DNA of 64,000 nt from Halobiforma lacisalsi AJ5 (GCF_000226975.2 NZ_CP019285.1:3906001-3970000); one strand, 5' to 3'. Positions 52,421-61,514 are shown, numbered from the stretch's first letter. The notes: a model not told the origin generated them from the letters alone. Made by a program: numbers and translations.

Positions 52421-52738
52421 TTACTCCTCTTTCTCGGCTTCCGTCAGGATTTCGACGTCACCCGCCCCCGTTACGACGACCGTATGCCCGACGTACTGGA
52501 ACCGAACGACGGTATCGTCCGAAGCGGAGTCCGACGAAAAAAGGGCGTTTAGTGCGTCCGGATCGATTACGCGTGCAAGCGGCGGAAGATCACAGGGATC
52601 GTCCCCAGTTACGTCGGCCACGGCGGAAACGACGGCGTACACCGGCGTGTCCTCCTCGCGCTGTCCCCACATCCCGCGTCGTCCCCGCGAATTGGCCGTA
52701 GATTCTGCTCCCCCTATTTGCGCGTCTTCCACTGTCAT
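52421..52738 (-). CDS. stand-alone HalOD1 domain protein
   Basis: A 105-residue protein with the HalOD1 core VYAVVSAVADVTGDDPCDLPPL, RVIDPDALNALFSSD and VVRFQYVGHTVVVTGAGDVEIL. An N-terminal extension of about 28 residues is Gly/Arg-rich. The third solo HalOD1 gene in the window, with no adjacent two-component gene. Confidence 0.82.
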   Translation of the reverse strand: MTVEDAQIGGAESTANSRGRRGMWGQREEDTPVYAVVSAVADVTGDDPCDLPPLARVIDPDALNALFSSDSASDDTVVRFQYVGHTVVVTGAGDVEILTEAEKEE

Positions 52739-52961
52739 TATCCGTGGTCCAACGAACTCTCATAAATGGGTTTCCAAACGGCTGAGAAATTCACAGTGAT
52801 TTATTCTGTACCTTTTCGAAAGGCTCCGTTATGGCCCAGAGATAGTCGGCTGGAGATCGGTAGGTGACGCATACGGGCGATAAGAAGTGGGTGTTCGCTA
52901 TGGTCGCCCAATTATCCACCTGAATTCACGAACCGTCGGTCGGTTGGTTTTGTCTTCGTAA

Positions 52962-53420
52962 CTATGACTCCGCGTGCGAGCGCTTGAGCGACAACACCGT
53001 CCGGTCGAACTCACAGACGAGTTCGTCGTTCTGGTTGAACGCTTCGACGTGCATGGTGACGACGCCCCGCTCGCCGTCGCTGGTCTCCCGTTTGTCCGTG
53101 ACCGTAGACTGGACCCGGATCGTATCCCCGTGGAAAACGGGGTGTGGATGTTCAACGTTGTCGTACGAGAGGTTCGCAACGATCGTTCCGTCGGTCGTCT
53201 CCGGAATCGAGATGCCGACCGCCAGCGACATCGTATAGAGTCCGTTGACCAGTCGCTCGCCGAACTGGGTGTCCTCGGCGAACTCGGCATCCAGATGTAG
53301 CGGCTGCTGGTTCATCGTCATATCACAGAACCGCTGGTTGTCGCTCTCGCTGATCGTCCGCGTCCGCTCGTGTTCGATCGTCTCGCCGACTTCGAACTCC
53401 TCGTAGTAGAGTCCGGACAT
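52962..53420 (-). CDS. MaoC-family (hot-dog) dehydratase
   Basis: A 152-residue MaoC-like hydratase with the catalytic segment [37 protein letters not shown] (described: Asp and His at [13 protein letters not shown]). It is single-domain and shorter than double hot-dog mesaconyl-CoA hydratases. It hydrates an enoyl-CoA; the substrate may be a methylated dicarboxylyl-CoA given its neighbours, but this is inference. Confidence 0.88.
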   Translation of the reverse strand: MSGLYYEEFEVGETIEHERTRTISESDNQRFCDMTMNQQPLHLDAEFAEDTQFGERLVNGLYTMSLAVGISIPETTDGTIVANLSYDNVEHPHPVFHGDTIRVQSTVTDKRETSDGERGVVTMHVEAFNQNDELVCEFDRTVLSLKRSHAES

Positions 53421-53683
53421 ATACGTTCACGGTCGATCAAACGCTACAAAAACGTGGTGTTCGACGGGCCGCGTGTCGTTCCGTTCCGTTCCGTTCCCAG
53501 TCTCCCGAATCCCGTAGTCAGCATCTCAACCCGGCAAGCTGCAAGTATTGCATGAAACCGAGAGCATTGACAAGGGTTAAGAGCGGCCGTCGGAAAACTC
53601 AGGCAACAGGGAACCCCGACGCGTCGAAGCGGACCGGACGGGCGTCCGTCGCTCGCTTCGAACCGAGGGACCTGAAGCCGACT

Positions 53684-54961
53684 ATGACAGGATCTGACGA
53701 ACCAACGAAGGCGAACGCGGAGGAAAGCGCCGTCGAGACAGCCCGTCGTCAACTCGAACGGGCCGCCGCCCACCTCGACGTCGACGAAGGGACCGTCGAG
53801 CGACTGCGGTACCCGAAGGACGTCTATCGGGTGACGATCCCGGTCGAGCGCGACGACGGGACTACGGAGATGTTCACCGGGTATCGAGCCCACCACGACA
53901 GCGTCCGCGGTCCGTTCAAGGGCGGCCTCCGCTATCACCCCGACGTCACCGAGGACGAGTGCGTCGGCCTCTCGATGTGGATGACCTGGAAGTGTGCCGT
54001 CATGGACCTCCCCTTTGGCGGGGCGAAAGGCGGGGTCGTCGTCAACCCGAAGGAGTTGAGCGCCGAGGAGAAAGAACGGCTCACCCGCCGGTTCGCCGAG
54101 GAGTTGCGTCCGGTCATTGGACCGATGAAGGACATTCCTGCGCCCGACATGGGTACCGACCCCCAGACGATGGCGTGGTTCATGGACGCCTACTCGATGC
54201 AGGAGGGTCAAACCGAGCCCGGCGTCGTCACGGGGAAGCCGCCAGTCGTCGGCGGTTCCTACGGCCGCGAAGAGGCCCCGGGCCGAAGCGTCGGCATCAT
54301 CACCCGCGAGGCGATGAAGTTCTACGGCTGGGATCCCGAGGAGACCACCGTCGCCGTCCAAGGGTTCGGTAGCGTCGGCGCGAACGCCGCCCGCTATCTC
54401 GACGACCTCGGCGCGTCGATCGTCGCCGTTTCCGACGTCGACGGCGCGATCTACGATCCCGACGGTCTCGACACCAACGACGTCGAGGACCACGACGAGA
54501 CCCCCGGAATGGTCTCGGGTTACGACGCCCCACAGAGCCTGTCGAACGAGGAACTGCTCACGCTTGACGTCGACATCCTGATCCCCGCCGCGATCGGGAA
54601 CGTCCTCACCGGCGAGAACGCCCGCGACGTCAACGCCGACATGATCGTCGAGGGCGCGAACGGGCCGACCACCTCGACGGCCGATCAGATCTTCGAGGAG
54701 CGGGAGATTCCGGTCATTCCCGATATCCTCGCGAACGCGGGCGGGGTCACCGTCTCCTACTTCGAGTGGCTCCAGGACATCAACCGCCGCTCCTGGCGAC
54801 TCGAGCGGGTCAACGAGGAACTCGAGACGGAGATGCTCCGAGCCTGGAACGCGGTCTGCGAGGAGTTCGAGAACCGCGACGTCACCTGGCGGGACGCGAC
54901 GTACATCGTCGCCCTGTCGCGGATCGCAGAGGCCCACGAGTCACGCGGTCTCTGGCCGTAA
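53684..54961 (+). CDS. gdhB: glutamate dehydrogenase
   Basis: A 425-residue hexameric-type GDH. The catalytic Lys lies in [18 protein letters not shown] (residues about 105-122), with substrate region [11 protein letters not shown], and the NAD(P)-binding [13 protein letters not shown]. It interconverts 2-oxoglutarate plus ammonia with glutamate. ATG 53684 is chosen; the longer frame adds a basic, non-conserved segment. It is one of two GDH genes flanking the putative origin. Confidence 0.93.
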   Translation: MTGSDEPTKANAEESAVETARRQLERAAAHLDVDEGTVERLRYPKDVYRVTIPVERDDGTTEMFTGYRAHHDSVRGPFKGGLRYHPDVTEDECVGLSMWMTWKCAVMDLPFGGAKGGVVVNPKELSAEEKERLTRRFAEELRPVIGPMKDIPAPDMGTDPQTMAWFMDAYSMQEGQTEPGVVTGKPPVVGGSYGREEAPGRSVGIITREAMKFYGWDPEETTVAVQGFGSVGANAARYLDDLGASIVAVSDVDGAIYDPDGLDTNDVEDHDETPGMVSGYDAPQSLSNEELLTLDVDILIPAAIGNVLTGENARDVNADMIVEGANGPTTSTADQIFEEREIPVIPDILANAGGVTVSYFEWLQDINRRSWRLERVNEELETEMLRAWNAVCEEFENRDVTWRDATYIVALSRIAEAHESRGLWP

Positions 54962-55060
54962 TCAGCCGTCGTCGGATCCCGGTTGTCCGGTTTTTCGGAA
55001 CGGATCTGCACGTCGAGCGGTGACAGACGCGTCCTCACCGCATGACGCGTGGGTCGGTTC

Positions 55061-55120
55061 ACATCCACATCCACATCCACATCCACACTCACACTCACAC
55101 TCACACTCACACCCACACCC
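55061..55120. repeat. ten tandem hexamers adjoining a predicted origin box
   Basis: Four ACATCC units, four ACACTC units and two ACACCC units run directly into the first 21-base origin-like element at 55116. The arrangement of three successive unit types suggests slippage and divergence. Confidence 0.95.
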
Positions 55121-55136
55121 CTCGTTCAGAGTGAAA
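55116..55136 (+). repeat. origin-box-like element, copy 1
   Basis: Perfect copy CACCCCTCGTTCAGAGTGAA plus A, downstream of the orc1/cdc6 stop. The inner TTCAGAGTGAA is an imperfect dyad and the C-string on one side is typical of haloarchaeal ORBs. Confidence 0.75.
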
Positions 55137-55183
55137 TCGGTTTCAGGGGTCAGGACAGTCCCGTCGGGACCATCGCTCGAGAC

Positions 55184-56467
55184 TCACGAAAACGTGGAGA
55201 GGTCGACGTCCCGGTCGCGCGCACCGGTGGCGCTGTCGGCCAGTTGATCGTAGGTCGGAAGTTCCTCGAGCGAGGCGTCCCGTCGAACGGCTTTCACGAT
55301 GTGTTTGGGATCCGTGACGAGCCTGTGGAGGAGGTAACTTCCCTGTGAGCGGCCGCCGCCGGTCTTTTCGGATTCGATGACGCCGAGGAAGGCCTGTTCC
55401 TTGAGTTGGCGGTAGAGCCCGTTCTCGGTGATCGGATCCGTCGCAACGAGTTCGCAGATGCTGACGTAGCGCTCGTAGATCTCGCGAGTCTTGTACGTCT
55501 CCCGATCCCCGGTGATGATCCGGCTCGCCAGCGCGTACAGGGCGAGTTTCGCGTGGACGGTCGCGCCGCTCGTGAGTTCCTCGATCCGGTTGATCTCGGC
55601 GACCTCCTGGGCCTGCTGGATGTGGCTCTCCGAGACGTTCTCGGAGCCGGTCCGACGGGCGAGTTCGCCGGCCTCCTTCAGGATCTCGATCGCCTTGCGA
55701 GCGTCGCCGTGTTTCTTCGCGGCCAGCGCGGCACAGAGTTCGATCGTGCCGTCTTCCAGTACGCCGGGCTGGAACGCGTCCTCGCGGTTTCGCATGATCT
55801 CCCGGAGCTGGGAGGCGTCGTAGGGGTGAAAGAAGAGTTCGCGATGGCCGAAGCTGCTGTCGATGCGTTCGTCCAGCGTCTCCCGGTACTTGACCTTGTT
55901 ACTGATGCCGATGACACCGATGTAGGCGTCGGTCTTCCGTGCCTCGCGGGCCCGGGAGAGTTGCATCAGAATGTTACTATTGTCGAGTTTGTCGATCTCG
56001 TCGAGGATGACGATGGTGGCATCGAAAAAACCCTCGAGGATGTCCCAGATGTGCTGGTAGTACTCCATCGTTCCCACGCCCCGAACCGGGATGTTGTCGT
56101 CGTAGCCGGTCTGGTCTTTCAGACTGAGCGCCATCTGCCGTGTCGCGCGGGTTTCCGTGTTCGCCTCGGAGCAGTCGACGTAGAGCACGCCGCAGTCGAT
56201 GTCGTTGCTGCGGGCGGCGTCCTGTGCCCGTGTCGCGACGTGACGGGAGATAAGACTCTTTCCGGTTCCCGTTTTGCCGTAGATCATCACGTTGTTCGGC
56301 GGATCCCCCCGAGTGATGGCCCCGACCTCCGCGGCGACGGACTGGATCTCGTCGTCCCGACCGACGATCCGATCCTCATCGGGGACGTGACCGACGTGGA
56401 GGAGTTCCTTCCGATTGAAGATCGGATCGTGTGATTGGAACAACGGGTCCCCTGCCTGGTCAGCCAT
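55184..56467 (-). CDS. orc1: Orc1/Cdc6 replication initiator
   Basis: A 427-residue AAA+ initiator. Walker A is GKTGTGKS at residues 64-71 (MIYGKTGTGKSLI), Walker B ILDEID at 154-159, sensor 1 is IGVIGISNKV, and the C-terminal winged helix runs from about residue 325 to 410 (LKEQAFLGVIESEKTGGG). It should recognise ORB elements, load MCM helicase and be regulated by ATP. ATG 56467 reads divergently away from the repeat-rich region upstream, which contains three more ORB-like copies. Confidence 0.96.
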   Translation of the reverse strand: MADQAGDPLFQSHDPIFNRKELLHVGHVPDEDRIVGRDDEIQSVAAEVGAITRGDPPNNVMIYGKTGTGKSLISRHVATRAQDAARSNDIDCGVLYVDCSEANTETRATRQMALSLKDQTGYDDNIPVRGVGTMEYYQHIWDILEGFFDATIVILDEIDKLDNSNILMQLSRAREARKTDAYIGVIGISNKVKYRETLDERIDSSFGHRELFFHPYDASQLREIMRNREDAFQPGVLEDGTIELCAALAAKKHGDARKAIEILKEAGELARRTGSENVSESHIQQAQEVAEINRIEELTSGATVHAKLALYALASRIITGDRETYKTREIYERYVSICELVATDPITENGLYRQLKEQAFLGVIESEKTGGGRSQGSYLLHRLVTDPKHIVKAVRRDASLEELPTYDQLADSATGARDRDVDLSTFS

Positions 56468-56628
56468 ATCTCCGTGCTCGAAGAGCGACCTAATAAAAGT
56501 ATGGAAGGTAGTTCAGACTGATATCCTCGAGGTAGACGTTTTTACACGCATCGTCTCGGAGCCTCCTCCGATCCGTTCCGTCCCCCCGAATGCAGACTGA
56601 ATTGCTCCTCCACTAGCCGCGGCCCCCG

Positions 56629-56649
56629 CACCCCTCGTTCAGAGTGAAA
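56629..56649 (+). repeat. origin-box-like element, copy 2
   Basis: Perfect copy of the 21-base element, on the same strand as copy 1, between the orc1 start and the AT-rich tract. Confidence 0.75.
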
Positions 56650-56891
56650 GCGGTTTCGAAAGCGGTGGTCCGAACGCGACGGTGGACCGCCCACGAGACG
56701 ATTACCGAAGTATCACGCGCCGTCGACACCAGCCCGGTACCGTCTTCGTGCCGTCTGCGTGATCTTCTAACACTCCGGAAGAAGAGTCACTCCTCGAGAA
56801 TCTCGAGAGAGACCGTTCCTCTTCGACCGAATTCCGCGGTCCGGGAGCGATCGTAAGTGTGGGTTCGATCCCCATACAACATCCGGGACGC

Positions 56892-56970
56892 CTCTAGATA
56901 ATTCTTATATTTTACTAATACAGCAACAATATCTTATTCTTATCTAGCTAGTTCTAGATCTAGATAGTGA
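56892..56970. other. AT-rich tract, candidate duplex-unwinding element
   Basis: Strongly AT-rich, including TTATATTTTACTAATACAGC and TATCTTATTCTTATCTAGC, with a 12-base perfect palindrome TCTAGATCTAGA at 56953-56964. It lies between origin-box copies that face inwards from both sides. Confidence 0.55.
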
Positions 56971-57079
56971 ATGAGAGAGTCGATTGGGAATCCACTCCAA
57001 CGTAACCACAACAGCTCTTCAAATCTCCCCGGTCTCCGATCGAGTCCGTCTCGAGAGACCGATCCCCTCTCGAGAGCGT

Positions 57080-57100
57080 TTTCACTCTGAACGAAGGGTG
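57080..57100 (-). repeat. origin-box-like element, copy 3 (inverted)
   Basis: Reverse-complement copy with one difference in the G-string (GAAGGG instead of GAGGGG). Confidence 0.7.
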
Positions 57101-57145
57101 GGAGACGGCAGCCGTGATCCACCTTCCTTGCTAGTCCAAACCACA

Positions 57146-57166
57146 CACCCCCTATTCAGAGTGAAA
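57146..57166 (+). repeat. origin-box-like element, copy 4 (degenerate)
   Basis: Dyad core TTCAGAGTGAAA is intact; the C-string is shifted (CACCCCCTA), three differences from the consensus. Confidence 0.6.
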
Positions 57167-57251
57167 ACGAAACCAGTTCGTCGCCAGCGCTCTCCGGCGA
57201 ATCGGACCCAGTCGAAATAGTCGGCCGAACCCCCTCCCTCGCCGATCCGGT

Positions 57252-57272
57252 TTTCACTCTGAACGAGGGGTG
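57252..57272 (-). repeat. origin-box-like element, copy 5 (inverted)
   Basis: Perfect reverse-complement copy of the 21-base element, closing the repeat cluster on the side of the CitE-like gene. Confidence 0.75.
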
Positions 57273-57485
57273 TCCCTTACCCCAGGCATCTCGTCCCTTG
57301 CATCTCGAGGCACGTTCGAGGGGATATCGGAGGGACCTGTCCCGTCTTCCCCCACGGGGGACCAGTGAGGGGATATCGGAGGAGACCACGTTCGAGAGGA
57401 TACCGTGAGTTACCATCTACACGGAGTAACGTCCGCCGAACATTCGGGTCTCGTATACTCCGGTTCCGGTCGCTGACGGCCATTT

Positions 57486-57492
57486 CTATATT
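57486..57492 (+). promoter_or_regulatory. TATA box for the CitE-like gene
   Basis: CTATATT centred about 25 bases before the ATG at 57514, giving a leaderless mRNA. Confidence 0.6.
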
Positions 57493-57513
57493 CGTGGCCC
57501 GTCGATACGACGT

Positions 57514-58371
57514 ATGGTCCGCAGAAGCGTACTGTTCACGCCCGGTGATCGTCCAGAAATGCTCCGGAAGGCTCCCCGCGCGGGAGCCGACGTGATCGTC
57601 TTCGACCTCGAGGACGCCGTCGCCCCCGCCCGGAAGGACGAGGCCCGTGAGGCCGTCCGCGACGTCCTCGCCGATCCCGAGTTCGACCCCGACTGCGAGG
57701 TCTGTGTCCGGGTCAACGCAACACTCGACGTGATCGAGGACGACCTCGAGGCTCTGTTCGCGGACGGCACGGAGCTCACGATAGACAGTGTGATGCTCCC
57801 GAAGGCCAACTCGGCCGAGGACGTCGATCGACTCGAGTCGGTCCTCGAGGGCCACGGTGTCTCGCTGCCCGTTCTCGCGCTGATCGAGAGCGCGGCCGGC
57901 GTCCTTACGGCGTCGGAAATCGCGGCTCACCCTGCCACCGACGCGGTGGCGTTCGGCGCGGAGGACCTCTCGGCGGACGTCGGGGCGACGGTCTCGGACG
58001 ATCGCTCGGAACTGAGTTACGCGCGCCAGCGGGTCGTCCTCGCAGCCGCTGCCCACGACTGTACGGCGATCGACACGCTGGTCACCGACTTTCAGGACGA
58101 AGAACGACTCCGGGAGGACGCTCGTCGGTCTGTTCGGCTCGGTTACGACGGCAAACTCGCGATCCACCCGGCACAGGTCGACCCGATCAACGAGGCGTTC
58201 ACGCCCGACGAATCCGACCTCGAGTGGGCCGAACGCGTCCTCGAGGCCAAACGCGAGGCCGATGCGGAGGGTCGAGGCGTCTTCGAAGTCGATGGGGAGA
58301 TGATCGACGCGCCGTTGATCGCCCAGGCGGAACGGATCGTCGCCCGAGCCGAGGCAGCGGATCGGCGGTAG
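57514..58371 (+). CDS. citE: HpcH/HpaI-family CitE-like lyase (malyl-CoA/beta-methylmalyl-CoA lyase type)
   Basis: A 285-residue TIM-barrel CoA-ester lyase. It shows RSVLFTPGDRPEML, VIVFDLEDAVAPARKDEAR, CVRVNA (Arg), and LALIESAAGVLTASEIA with catalytic/metal acids, then AFGAEDLSADVG. The family includes citrate lyase beta, L-malyl-CoA/beta-methylmalyl-CoA lyase and malyl-CoA thioesterase of haloarchaea. Given its neighbours (MaoC, glutamate dehydrogenases, carboxyltransferase) the methylaspartate-cycle role is plausible, but substrate specificity cannot be fixed by eye. Confidence 0.87.
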   Translation: MVRRSVLFTPGDRPEMLRKAPRAGADVIVFDLEDAVAPARKDEAREAVRDVLADPEFDPDCEVCVRVNATLDVIEDDLEALFADGTELTIDSVMLPKANSAEDVDRLESVLEGHGVSLPVLALIESAAGVLTASEIAAHPATDAVAFGAEDLSADVGATVSDDRSELSYARQRVVLAAAAHDCTAIDTLVTDFQDEERLREDARRSVRLGYDGKLAIHPAQVDPINEAFTPDESDLEWAERVLEAKREADAEGRGVFEVDGEMIDAPLIAQAERIVARAEAADRR

Positions 58372-58532
58372 CGGTATCGTAGCCCGTCCTGCCCGATCCA
58401 GAAGACACCTCCGTGCACGAACGCCTGCCGTCCGTTCACTATATTAATCGATCAAAATACCTTATATTGTATATTATGTACTATAACCAGCATTCGTCAT
58501 ACTTATTTCGATAACCTTGGAAAGAGAGGGCA

Positions 58533-59789
58533 ATGAGCGAACAAGCAAATCCGTTCGAGACGTTACAGTCCCAGATCGACGAGGCTGCGAACCACCTCGA
58601 GATCGGCGACGACGTGATCGAACGGCTCAAACATCCGGAACGGGTCCTCGAAACGAACCTGACGATCGAGCGCGACGACGGAGACCTCGAGCGGTTCAAG
58701 GCCTTCCGCTCGCAGTTCAACGGCGACCGCGGCCCCTACAAGGGCGGTATCCGGTACCACCCGGCAGTCAGCCGCGACGAAGTGAAGGCACTGTCCGGCT
58801 GGATGGTATACAAGTGTGCGGTGGTCGATATCCCCTACGGCGGCGGGAAAGGCGGTATCGTCGTCGACCCGAGCGAGTACTCCGAGAGCGAACTCGAGCG
58901 GCTCACCCGCGCGTTCGCGACGGAACTGCGACCGCTGATCGGTGAGGATCGAGACATCCCCGCGCCCGACGTGAACACGGGCCAGCGGGAGATGAACTGG
59001 ATCAAGGATACCTACGAGACGCTGGAAAACACCACCGAGCCTGGCGTCATCACGGGCAAGAACATCGCCAGCGGCGGCAGCGAGGGCCGGGTCGAAGCGA
59101 CCGGGCGCTCGACCGTGATCGCGGCCCGCGAGGCCTTCGACTACCTCGACAAGGACCTCGAGGGCGCGACCGTCGCCGTCCAGGGGTACGGGAACGCCGG
59201 CTGGATTGCGGCGAAACTGATCGACGAGATGGGGGCAACCGTCGTCGCCGTCAGCGACTCCAGCGGTGGGATCTACGACCCTGACGGCTTCGACCCGGCC
59301 GCGGCGAAACAGCACAAAAACGAGACCGGCAGCGTCGTCGGCTTCCCGGGGAGCGACGAGGAGATCACCAACGAGGACCTGCTTACGCTAGACGTCGACC
59401 TTCTGATCCCCGCCGCGCTCGAGAACGCGATCGACGGCGACCTCGCCCGCGAGGTCGAGGCGGACGTCATCTCCGAGGCCGCGAACGGTCCGCTGACGCC
59501 CGAGGCCGACCAGGTACTCGAGGACGAGGACGTCTTCGTCGTCCCGGACATCCTGGCGAACGCGGGCGGCGTCACGGTCTCGTACTTCGAGTGGGTCCAG
59601 AACCGCCAGCGGTTCTACTGGTCCGAAGAGAAGGTCAACACGGAACTCGAGGAACACATCGTCGAGGCCTTCGACTCGCTCGTCGAGACGATCGAGGCCC
59701 ACGACCTCGATAACCCCCGGACTGCGGCGTACGTGGTGGCGATCCAGCGGGTTGCGGACGCGTTCGAAGAAGCGGGCTCGTTCCCCTGA
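58533..59789 (+). CDS. gdhA: glutamate dehydrogenase, second copy
   Basis: A 418-residue GDH, paralogue of the gene at 53684. [19 protein letters not shown] carries the catalytic Lys; [11 protein letters not shown] is the substrate region and [16 protein letters not shown] is the cofactor loop. The cofactor loop differs from that of the other GDH (GYGNAG versus GFGSVG), suggesting different NAD/NADP preference. An AT-rich promoter lies at 58440-58510. The pair brackets the putative origin and CitE-like gene. Confidence 0.94.
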   Translation: MSEQANPFETLQSQIDEAANHLEIGDDVIERLKHPERVLETNLTIERDDGDLERFKAFRSQFNGDRGPYKGGIRYHPAVSRDEVKALSGWMVYKCAVVDIPYGGGKGGIVVDPSEYSESELERLTRAFATELRPLIGEDRDIPAPDVNTGQREMNWIKDTYETLENTTEPGVITGKNIASGGSEGRVEATGRSTVIAAREAFDYLDKDLEGATVAVQGYGNAGWIAAKLIDEMGATVVAVSDSSGGIYDPDGFDPAAAKQHKNETGSVVGFPGSDEEITNEDLLTLDVDLLIPAALENAIDGDLAREVEADVISEAANGPLTPEADQVLEDEDVFVVPDILANAGGVTVSYFEWVQNRQRFYWSEEKVNTELEEHIVEAFDSLVETIEAHDLDNPRTAAYVVAIQRVADAFEEAGSFP

Positions 59790-59877
59790 CAGGCGACGAC
59801 CTGACGGATGGGTGATACCTGTGGCACGGTCTCGGTAGCTTTTTGCCGCTCGCTACGGACCGACGGACAGAGTCCGA

Positions 59878-60354
59878 ATGCTACGGGATCGGCTCGGGAC
59901 CTACCGTGATCGGGCACGCAGGATGCTGACGCAGGCGTTCCGGACCGACCACACGCCGCGTCAGGTCGCGGCCAGTTTCTCTATCGGCGTTTTCGTTACG
60001 ACGTTGCCGACCGGCGGGATCGGCGTCGGGCTGTTCTTCGTGTTCGTCTCCCTCTGGCCGTGGATCAGCAAGCCCGCCATCTTCGCGTCAGTCGCCGTCC
60101 TCAACCCGTTCGTCAAACCAGTCGTCTACGTCGCGAGCTACCAGGTCGGGGGGACCGTGCTCGGGACGGTACCGCTCCTCTCGAGTGATATCTCGTCCGA
60201 GACAGCCCGCACGGCCGTCCGGCAACTGATCGTCGGCAACCTGCTCGTCGCTGTCGCGCTCGCGGGGATCGGGTACCTTCTCCTCCTTCGGCTCACGCTC
60301 GCCCACCGGCGACGCAGGGGCGCTCGTTCCGACCCGTCGGACTCGAGCGCCTGA
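59878..60354 (+). CDS. DUF2062 membrane protein
   Basis: A 158-residue membrane protein with a cytoplasmic amphipathic N-terminus, three or four transmembrane helices and DUF2062 pattern TPRQVAASFSIGVFVTTLPT and NPFVKPVVYVASYQVG. Related proteins occur with glycosyltransferases or as stand-alone proteins; the function is unknown. The C-terminus is Arg/Ser-rich. Confidence 0.88.
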   Translation: MLRDRLGTYRDRARRMLTQAFRTDHTPRQVAASFSIGVFVTTLPTGGIGVGLFFVFVSLWPWISKPAIFASVAVLNPFVKPVVYVASYQVGGTVLGTVPLLSSDISSETARTAVRQLIVGNLLVAVALAGIGYLLLLRLTLAHRRRRGARSDPSDSSA

Positions 60355-60445
60355 TCCGCGGGCGGACCGCGAGCCCGTTCCGTCGGCGTGCCGGACCGTC
60401 CTGAGATGAATAAACACTTGGCAACCGAAATTAGATTCCCCCGTG

Positions 60446-61288
60446 ATGCAACGACGAACCCTCATCACAGGCGCTGGAATCGGCTGTCTCGCGGCGCTCT
60501 CCGGTTGTCTCGGGGCGATCGGAATGGACGAGCACGCGTCGTCGCCCGCTGGTGTCGCGGCCGACACCCGCGCGGAGACTGGATACGACCGGACGGGCGT
60601 CGAACCGCTCGTCGTCGAGGAAGAAGTCGGGCCCGACGCCGTCTCGGAGACGGTGACGGTTCGCAACTACCTGACTGAACTCGAGAAAGCGGTCGAAGTC
60701 GGCCCGCTGGTCGACCAGCGGGCCGCCGTCTTCACCGTGCTGTCGACGCCACAGATCGGCCTGGCGGGTCGGCAGTTCAACCCTGTCGAGGAGATGTCCG
60801 CGGCCGAACTCGTCGAGCTGCTCGAGAGCAACTACGACGACATCAGTGACATCACGTTCGAGAGCGAGGAATCGGTGTCCGTCCTGGGACAGTCGACGAC
60901 TGTCTCTCGATTCACCGCGGACGCCGAGTTCGAGGGCACCGACCTCGAGGTCGACCTCCACATCACCGAGGCCGTCCGGACCGACGACGATCTGATCGTA
61001 ACGATCGGGGTCTATCCCCGGGAACTCCGCTCTCGAGAGGAAGCGCACGTCCGCATGCTCGCGGAGAACGTCGTCGAGGAGATCGACCCCGATGACGAAA
61101 CCGACGACGGGACCGAGGTGGAGCGAGAGGAGACTAGCGACGGCGACGAGGAAGACGGAACGGAAGACACTGATGGCTCGGAAGACGACGGAAGCGACGC
61201 CGAGGACGGTGACGGAGACGGTGACGGAAGCGAAGACGAAGACGAGGACGAGGACGACGGCATCGGCCTCACCCTCCCCCGTCCGTAG
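60446..61288 (+). CDS. acidic haloarchaeal lipoprotein (DUF6517-like)
   Basis: A 280-residue exported protein. The Tat-type signal MQRRTLITGAGIG ends in a lipobox with Cys21 (LSGC). The middle part (ETVTVRNYLTELEKAVEVG, QIGLAGRQFNPVEEMSAAEL) matches the haloarchaeal DUF6517-type family. The C-terminal 60 residues are almost pure Asp/Glu/Gly. A GTG immediately precedes the ATG at 60446. Function unknown. Confidence 0.82.
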   Translation: MQRRTLITGAGIGCLAALSGCLGAIGMDEHASSPAGVAADTRAETGYDRTGVEPLVVEEEVGPDAVSETVTVRNYLTELEKAVEVGPLVDQRAAVFTVLSTPQIGLAGRQFNPVEEMSAAELVELLESNYDDISDITFESEESVSVLGQSTTVSRFTADAEFEGTDLEVDLHITEAVRTDDDLIVTIGVYPRELRSREEAHVRMLAENVVEEIDPDDETDDGTEVEREETSDGDEEDGTEDTDGSEDDGSDAEDGDGDGDGSEDEDEDEDDGIGLTLPRP

Positions 61289-61295
61289 TAACGCC

Positions 61296-61514
61296 TCACA
61301 CGATTCCCGCACCGTACGCGACGAGAACGAACCCGACGACCGCCATTACGACGCCAGCCCCCTTCGTCACCGCGACGCGGTCGCTGGTTTCGATGCTCGA
61401 GTCCTCGATCGGAGTCATTCCCTGTCGGCGCTGTGTCTCGACGATCGCCGGCGCGTAGCGGACCCCGGCGAGACCGAGCGCGACGAGCAGGGTGCCGACG
61501 GCGAGTGTGAACAC
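61296..61514 (-). CDS. small two-helix membrane protein
   Basis: A 72-residue protein with hydrophobic segments at residues 1-20 and 50-72, separated by a hydrophilic loop (ETQRRQGMTPIEDSSIETSD). No family recognised. It converges with the lipoprotein gene eight bases away. Confidence 0.6.
   Translation of the reverse strand: MFTLAVGTLLVALGLAGVRYAPAIVETQRRQGMTPIEDSSIETSDRVAVTKGAGVVMAVVGFVLVAYGAGIV

Larger units (their letters stand above)
56468..57513. other. 1046-base putative replication origin region
   Basis: Upstream of orc1/cdc6. It contains origin-box-like elements at 56629, 57080, 57146 and 57252, an AT-rich tract 56892-56970, and a short second repeat family at about 57311-57410. 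No gene is supported. Together with copy 1 downstream of orc1 this is the layout of a haloarchaeal oriC. Activity remains to be shown. Confidence 0.7.

Noticed and set aside
55061-55120. CRISPR-like repeat array
   Set aside because: The units are contiguous hexamers without spacers.
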